A stretch of DNA of 22,097 nucleotides from a virus: positions 1 to 22,097 of IMG/VR virus record IMGVR_UViG_3300007511_000173. One strand, written 5' to 3'. Positions 14,211 to 19,125 of this stretch are shown piece by piece; position 1 is the stretch's first letter; each line of letters begins with the position of its first letter. The position numbers and the translations under genes were made by a program. Below the pieces are notes generated by a model, which saw nothing but the letters and a program-made list of their open reading frames with translations, had not been told where the DNA came from and searched no databases.

Positions 14211-17200
14211 TTAGGTGTTGTATATTGAAGCATTACTATAGATAGGTCGCACTCTCATCTCGAACAGCGGATAGGCGCCACCGCACCTGAGAATATTGCT
14301 ACCGCCGGAGGCATTGTAGCGCCGTGCGTACAAATACCAAATATATGTAGCACCGCTGGACAACCCGGTAACATAAAAGCGCGCAGATTTAAATCCACGT
14401 TGCTCTTGCTCAGCGTACCAAAATGCTCTCTCCGTACCGACAATTGTTGAATACCCCAGCGGGATATATGTCTTGTCGCCTGAAGTAGAAAGGGCCAAGT
14501 AGACATATGGTCCAGAGCCGCCGGTGCTGGTGTCTTCCTCCCAACAATCGACTTCAACCACCACTTTGCCACTCGCCGGAGCGGTGAAAGAAACCTTAGG
14601 GTCAGTAGTAGAGGTGTCGCCGCTGCTCCAAATAACTCTATATAAATCAGTGTTCGAGTTGGTAATTGTAAATGCGGTCGCCGTTGAAGGGTCTAAAATC
14701 GTCTGTGCTATAATTCCAGGGTCCCAGCCGGGTTTGATTTGTCCGACCGCAGTAGTGATGCCCTCGATATAGAGGTTACCATCCCCAGGACCGCTGGTGG
14801 TTGTTCCAACTCGTAGCCCATCAATGCGGGCAAAGTTTTGGACAAAAAGAGAGCCTGCAGTTGTTAAATTTCCAGCAGCAGTACACGCTCCATTTGCTAC
14901 TGTAAACTCTGTTCCGCCGCTAGCATCGTACAAGACAATATTGCCGGTCCCGGCGATGCTAATTCTCTGGTGTCCTTCGGCATCCCTGATATAAGATGTT
15001 GCTGCGCCCATAGTTAGGTCGCCATCTATTACAAGACTATCAAACCTTTTTTTCACGTTTGTGGTGGTTGGATTATGAGAGAGTGGTGTATATGAGCCTG
15101 CCCAGGTTTGTCCGGGGGTTAAGTACCAATCTGATTTATAATTCTCATCGCCATCGCTACTACCATTAGTGATGGTCGCATAACAGCTCTGATTGGTGGC
15201 TGGTGTTCGTACATACAGTTGAGCCTGCTTGGTACCACTGGTTTCTTGGGTTAGAATGAAATCGGTGGTGTCCCACGCTACAGATCCCTCATCCTGTATA
15301 ATGTCCACTTGGAGTTGAGAATTCGAGTAGTAGTATCGGCTCACCCACAAATGACAACGAGCTTGATATATTTCTGCGGAGCCCTCATTTCCCATCAATA
15401 TCACATCAATTACGGCGGCGCCGACTTGATAACTGCTGTGTTCGAGATCTACTTCAGCTACCTTAACCCACTCATCTGCGGCACTAAGATCAGTGGAGAT
15501 TGGGGCGCCCAAAGCTGACGTTACTCCTTCGCTCACAGTTAGTGCGCCGGCGATATCAAGATTACCATTTCCATCCAGGGTCATATTGGTAGTCGACGCA
15601 GCTGTTCCATTCGGCGTAGTCAAAAATTTCAATCTCGTCCCTTCATTTGATCCCTCAACAAAAGTCTCAGAGCACTCTGCTTTGATCACGGCGGGGGACC
15701 ACGCAATGTTAGTTCCATTTTCTGTTGCTTGAAAAATAATATTACCAAGATCATCTCCATCCACAAGCGAGGCAGTCTCCCTTCTAAAAAACAAATCTGC
15801 GACAGCGGTACTCTTGATGAACAAGTCTCCACCATTTACAGTTAAATCGCCGGCCAGATTCACATCGTTGGTGGCGTCCATTGTGATGACTGTTCCGCCA
15901 GAACCCTTAATGTCGTTTCCTGTTACGGTTAGGTCTCCATCAATTTGAAGGTCTCCTGTCTGGGATAAAGCCGCTTTCTGAGCCCACCCATTTATTCGAA
16001 ACTGCAGATCGTCGTTACTCGCCTTATTTCCAATAGCCCACTTGACCGTCGTATTTTCACTGAATATAACATTAGCTTCGCTGCCGGCTGCAGCATCCAC
16101 TTCAATATTGCAGTGATCCGCCGTGTTTTGGACAAAAAGAGCGCGGTCGTTTGTTAGACCGGTGTTGCTCGTGCTGATCGTCGCTTTTGCTGCGGTCAGT
16201 GCGCCGGCGATTGTAACCAAGCCGTCGCTGGCAATGCGCATACGCTCTGTCAATGAATTGGAGCCATCCGCGGTGGTGCGGAACAGGAGGCGCCCGGGGG
16301 TGTCGTTTGATCCCGGGGTACCGTCTACTTCCGCCATAATGCCGGCCGTGGCGGAAGCAAAGTCAGTCCCGTCATAGGAATACCAACGAAGGCTACCAAT
16401 AGTGTCGCCGTCCTGCACAATAGCTGGGCTAGCCATTGTTCCCCTAGCGCGTTGAAGAAGAATGTTGGGTCCATCAGTTACGGATGAATTGTTATATTGT
16501 GTGACGGATACTACAGCTTCGGCAGAGACATCAGTTGCTACCGTCAACAAGTGGGCCGGGGAGGAGTTCGGTCCCACACCAACGTTGCCGCCGCCGTAAC
16601 CTAAAACTACATTGTCATCTTCATAGTGGTTTAAAGAAAGATATTGTCCATCCGAATCGATGATCATGTGTTCTGAAGAAACAGCTTTGATGCTGGCTTC
16701 ACCGTTTGCTCGACCAAGGACAAGGGTGTCGCCGGATGTCGGCTCGGCTATAGTAAGAGTATTTCCATTAAAAGTTAACCCTGAATCTCCCTCTAGGGTA
16801 TCGGTGTCTGTCCATATGGCAACTTGATTATTTGCAGGCGTTCCGGTGTAATCAACTAAATCGCCTGCCCACACTTTTGGATCGATTTCGTCTGTTACGA
16901 TTGAAGATCCATTGTACACCAGCACAGTATCATCCGTACCACCCATCGCACCGACATTTGTTAAAACTATGTTTTTCGCGTTGAAGGTTACGGTGTCGCT
17001 GGAGGCGTTACCAAGAGTTGTGTCGCCCGTAATACTGGTGTCACCCGTAACCGTGAGCGTAGAGCCGTCAAAAGTTAGATTTGATTCAACAGCTGCCTCA
17101 TCGGCATCCTTATAAGTAGCAACACCATTTGCCGTTGAGCCGTACCAGGAAATGCCTCCGCCGCCACCACCACCGGAACCAGTCACATTCTGCAGCAGTG

Positions 17201-17300
17201 ACCCATCACCGACAAAGGCCGTTGCCGTAACGGTTCCCATGTTGGTTTCAATAAATTGTATTAGAGCCCCTTTGGACTGATAGATTACATCTTTACTCAC
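14211..17300 (-). CDS. long tail-fibre-like protein, 1029 residues
   Basis: I chose the GTG at 17300: it overlaps the upstream TGA (GTGA), an SD (GGAG) lies about 11 nt before it, and it gives a sensible N-terminus (MSKDVIYQSKGALIQFIETN). A longer frame from 17477 would lie inside the neighbouring gene, and a later ATG at 17240 lacks a good SD. After VTATAFVGDGSLLQNVTG comes a run of seven Gly, then repeated SNLTFDGSTLTV, GDSGLTFNGNTLTI and VTGD-type beta repeats and a VGVGPNSSP motif, typical of phage fibres. The last 140 residues (about 890-1029) are non-repetitive and rich in Tyr and Trp (GPYVYLALSTSGDKTYIPLG, FWYAEQEQRGFKSARFYV, YIWYLYARRYNASGG), so they may be the receptor-binding tip. 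No S74 chaperone domain is evident. It sits between a small membrane-protein group and the packaging genes. Confidence 0.85.
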   Translation of the reverse strand: MSKDVIYQSKGALIQFIETNMGTVTATAFVGDGSLLQNVTGSGGGGGGGISWYGSTANGVATYKDADEAAVESNLTFDGSTLTVTGDTSITGDTTLGNASSDTVTFNAKNIVLTNVGAMGGTDDTVLVYNGSSIVTDEIDPKVWAGDLVDYTGTPANNQVAIWTDTDTLEGDSGLTFNGNTLTIAEPTSGDTLVLGRANGEASIKAVSSEHMIIDSDGQYLSLNHYEDDNVVLGYGGGNVGVGPNSSPAHLLTVATDVSAEAVVSVTQYNNSSVTDGPNILLQRARGTMASPAIVQDGDTIGSLRWYSYDGTDFASATAGIMAEVDGTPGSNDTPGRLLFRTTADGSNSLTERMRIASDGLVTIAGALTAAKATISTSNTGLTNDRALFVQNTADHCNIEVDAAAGSEANVIFSENTTVKWAIGNKASNDDLQFRINGWAQKAALSQTGDLQIDGDLTVTGNDIKGSGGTVITMDATNDVNLAGDLTVNGGDLFIKSTAVADLFFRRETASLVDGDDLGNIIFQATENGTNIAWSPAVIKAECSETFVEGSNEGTRLKFLTTPNGTAASTTNMTLDGNGNLDIAGALTVSEGVTSALGAPISTDLSAADEWVKVAEVDLEHSSYQVGAAVIDVILMGNEGSAEIYQARCHLWVSRYYYSNSQLQVDIIQDEGSVAWDTTDFILTQETSGTKQAQLYVRTPATNQSCYATITNGSSDGDENYKSDWYLTPGQTWAGSYTPLSHNPTTTNVKKRFDSLVIDGDLTMGAATSYIRDAEGHQRISIAGTGNIVLYDASGGTEFTVANGACTAAGNLTTAGSLFVQNFARIDGLRVGTTTSGPGDGNLYIEGITTAVGQIKPGWDPGIIAQTILDPSTATAFTITNSNTDLYRVIWSSGDTSTTDPKVSFTAPASGKVVVEVDCWEEDTSTGGSGPYVYLALSTSGDKTYIPLGYSTIVGTERAFWYAEQEQRGFKSARFYVTGLSSGATYIWYLYARRYNASGGSNILRCGGAYPLFEMRVRPIYSNASIYNT

Positions 17301-17764
17301 TGCGTTACGATCTCCGTTGACAATGCAAAAATCCCCAACGAAGTAAGCGTTCCAATTCCAAAACCAAGCGCAACCAAGAATGGGCCTTGTCCGGGCTTCT
17401 GCTTTAAAACCAACTCTGTGAGGCGATCGTTCTCGGCTACTTTTAGAATCATCATTGATTCGTACTTGTCTTTCCAAGAGGTGAGTTCAATATCTTTATA
17501 ATCTAGCTGAAGCTGATATTTCTCTTCTTGGATGTGGAGTTCGTAACTGATGCGTAGATCGCACTCTGCGCTTTCAAATTTCTTTTCTGTTACTAGTTTT
17601 GCGGCCGCATCAAGTGAGAGCAGAACCCCATCAAATGGCACGATATCTCCGGCCTCAATTGGCAACACAACATAATCCGGGAAGGTTTCAATTTCTTCCG
17701 CCAACGCGATGGCTGGTGCCATCATAAAAATCGCCAGATAAAGCGATAATATTTTCCTAAACAT
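17297..17764 (-). CDS. secreted membrane-anchored protein, lysis candidate
   Basis: 155 residues; the ATG overlaps the upstream stop (TAATG). A signal peptide is clear (MFRKILSLYLAIFMMAPAIALA, probable cut after Ala22). The exported part begins EEIETFPDYVVLPIEAGDIVPFDGVLLS, continues with a charged coiled-coil-like stretch (about 68-122), and ends with a second hydrophobic segment (PFLVALGFGIGTLTSLGIFAL, about 128-148) and a short tail. Such a protein would sit in the inner membrane with its coil in the periplasm. Together with the two upstream small membrane proteins this suggests a lysis function (spanin-like), but no Rz/Rz1 match is recognised and there is no lipobox. Confidence 0.7.
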   Translation of the reverse strand: MFRKILSLYLAIFMMAPAIALAEEIETFPDYVVLPIEAGDIVPFDGVLLSLDAAAKLVTEKKFESAECDLRISYELHIQEEKYQLQLDYKDIELTSWKDKYESMMILKVAENDRLTELVLKQKPGQGPFLVALGFGIGTLTSLGIFALSTEIVTQ

Positions 17765-18174
17765 TATTCCATTCCAAAAGCTTTAGCTAGCTCTTTGGCT
17801 AACTTCTCTGGATCATTATAGCCTTCGTCCACAATTCTTTTAAGTTCTGCTTCCTTTTCTTTGTCCAGGGTTTCACCTCTTTTCTTAAACTCTTCTTCTA
17901 GCTGAGCCCTTCTCTTAAAGTGCTCTTCAAGTCTGGTGTTCTTTTCAATAATCTCCGTATTATGGATGTGTGCCAGCGTTTCCATTTCTTGGTCGTGCTG
18001 GTTCCTCTTGGCATCCATTAAGTCCAATACGCCGGCCAGGAAAGCTGCGTTTCGTGTGAGTGCCCCGATAAGACATGCACACAAAAAGAGTACTCCGACA
18101 ACAATCACCCACCAAAATTTCTTAGCCCAAAGCCACACCTTCTTTGAAATTGTTTTAAGTTTTAATAATGCCAT
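17764..18174 (-). CDS. N-terminal membrane segment plus coiled coil, inner-membrane spanin-like
   Basis: 136 residues; start overlaps the upstream stop (TAATG). A basic N-terminus (KLKTISKKVWLWAKKF) leads into one membrane segment (WWVIVVGVLFLCACLIGAL, about 21-39). The rest, from about 50 to 115, is a highly charged heptad-like helix (ETLAHIHNTEIIEKNTRLEE, KRRAQLEEEFKKRGETLDKE). This is the layout of an i-spanin, which links inner and outer membrane at the last lysis step, though the family is not identified. A scaffold or membrane-tethered assembly protein is the alternative. Confidence 0.7.
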   Translation of the reverse strand: MALLKLKTISKKVWLWAKKFWWVIVVGVLFLCACLIGALTRNAAFLAGVLDLMDAKRNQHDQEMETLAHIHNTEIIEKNTRLEEHFKRRAQLEEEFKKRGETLDKEKEAELKRIVDEGYNDPEKLAKELAKAFGME

Positions 18175-18359
18175 TATTTATAGCCCTTAAGCTTGGCAAC
18201 AGCGTCAATAACAGTTTGACCACCGATATAAACCGTAGTAATAATTACCCAATCGCTGGAGGCCAGATCGGCAAACAACAGTAATCCGGTGGCTGTCGCC
18301 CATGCCATTAACTTTCGCGAAACTAGTTTCTCTAGTCCCTTATCTAATATATGTCTCAT
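18174..18359 (-). CDS. small membrane protein, holin candidate
   Basis: 61 residues from the ATG at 18359, which has a strong SD (AAGGAG, 7 nt upstream). A longer frame to 18410 was rejected because it would cross that SD and the divergent gene start. After MRHILDKGLEKLVSRK come two hydrophobic segments (LMAWATATGLLLFADLA, about 18-33, and WVIITTVYIGGQTVIDAV, about 37-54) and a basic tail (KLKGYK). Small size, two membrane segments and a charged tail fit a class II-like holin, and it is first in a run of three coupled membrane-protein genes. No endolysin is visible in the window, so the lysis role is inference. Confidence 0.68.
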   Translation of the reverse strand: MRHILDKGLEKLVSRKLMAWATATGLLLFADLASSDWVIITTVYIGGQTVIDAVAKLKGYK

Positions 18360-18398
18360 GCTTGACTCCTTGGTACTAATTAGCCTCGGGAGCAAAGG
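18360..18398. promoter_or_regulatory. 39-bp divergent intergenic region
   Basis: Separates the leftward membrane-protein run from the rightward J-domain gene. It carries an SD for each side: AAGGAG on the minus strand and GGGAG on the plus strand before the ATG at 18399. It is too short for two full promoters, so at least one must lie inside a neighbouring gene. No clear -35/-10 pair is visible. Confidence 0.45.
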
Positions 18399-19121
18399 AT
18401 GTCTAAACAACTTAAGTACAAGCTTAAAAAAACATTAAAAAACGCGGAGTTTGTACACGCTGATTTAGAGTATCACCAAGAACTGTTTGCCGAAGCAAAG
18501 GTCGAGTTTAATGAAGAAGTAACCCGACTTTTAAAAAAATTGCCCGCCGAAGAGCAGGCGCGGCTTCAAGAAATAGTAGAAAGAAAAATTTCTGAGGAAA
18601 TCGCACAGAGAACGGCGACTGCAGCAAAAAAGGAGGCGGAGGAGGAGCTGCCTAAAGTAACTGAAAGCAACTGCATGGATCTTGTCACCACCGACATAGA
18701 GCCGGAGGACCGAAAGCCAGAAGAAAAAATTGATTTAGAAAAATCAAAACTTATTGAGCTTAAGAGACTCTTTCGTAAAATTGCAGAACTTACTCATCCA
18801 GACAAATTAGCAGCTAGCGGGTTTTCTACACAAGAGATAGCAAGGCTGGAAAAGATATTCAAGCGCGCGCTGGGAGCCTATAACAATGATAACTGGTATG
18901 TGGTGTACTCAATTGCTATGGAGCTACAAATCCCCCTTGATGTCGAGAGCGAAGATTACATCGATTGGATCGACGAGGACATTCGAAAAACTCTTTCAAA
19001 CATTTCCAGAATTGGGAACACCGTCGCATGGATGTGGTATGTGGGTGATGAGGCTTCCAAAGCGTACGCTCTTAAAAGTTATTTCGAACAAATATATGAC
19101 TATATCTATCCAGGGATCTGA
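18399..19121 (+). CDS. J-domain (DnaJ-like) protein
   Basis: 240 residues and the only plus-strand gene in the window. The N-terminal half is a charged helical region with a probable coiled coil (about 20-85, including EEQARLQEIVERKISEEIAQ). A J-domain core follows: LIELKRLFRKIAELTHPDKLAASG (118-141) with the invariant His-Pro-Asp at 133-135 after a basic helix II, then ARLEKIFKRALGAYNNDNW (148-166), which matches helix III. The C-terminal 60 residues are rich in Tyr, Trp and acidic residues. J-domains stimulate ATP hydrolysis by DnaK, so this protein probably recruits the host Hsp70 to some phage target. The zinc-finger and substrate domains of full DnaJ are absent. It ends 4 nt before the convergent SbcD-SbcC stop. 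The domain call is good; target unknown. Confidence 0.82.
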   Translation: MSKQLKYKLKKTLKNAEFVHADLEYHQELFAEAKVEFNEEVTRLLKKLPAEEQARLQEIVERKISEEIAQRTATAAKKEAEEELPKVTESNCMDLVTTDIEPEDRKPEEKIDLEKSKLIELKRLFRKIAELTHPDKLAASGFSTQEIARLEKIFKRALGAYNNDNWYVVYSIAMELQIPLDVESEDYIDWIDEDIRKTLSNISRIGNTVAWMWYVGDEASKAYALKSYFEQIYDYIYPGI

Positions 19122-19125
19122 TCCA

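Noticed and set aside
14198-14233. Longer start for the zinc-ribbon protein
   Set aside because: It overlaps the end of the fibre gene and adds only an unlikely 12-residue leader.
17301-17477. N-terminal extension of the long fibre gene
   Set aside because: It lies inside the signal-peptide protein gene in another frame; the GTG at 17300 has an SD and overlaps the upstream stop.
18175-18182. TATAAATA on the minus strand, matching the T4 late promoter consensus
   Set aside because: It abuts the next ATG, so transcription would begin within the gene, and it encodes the end of the holin candidate; chance is more likely, and no other exact copy was noticed at gene starts.
18360-18410. Longer start for the holin candidate
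   Set aside because: It would run across the strong SD before 18359 and into the divergent gene.
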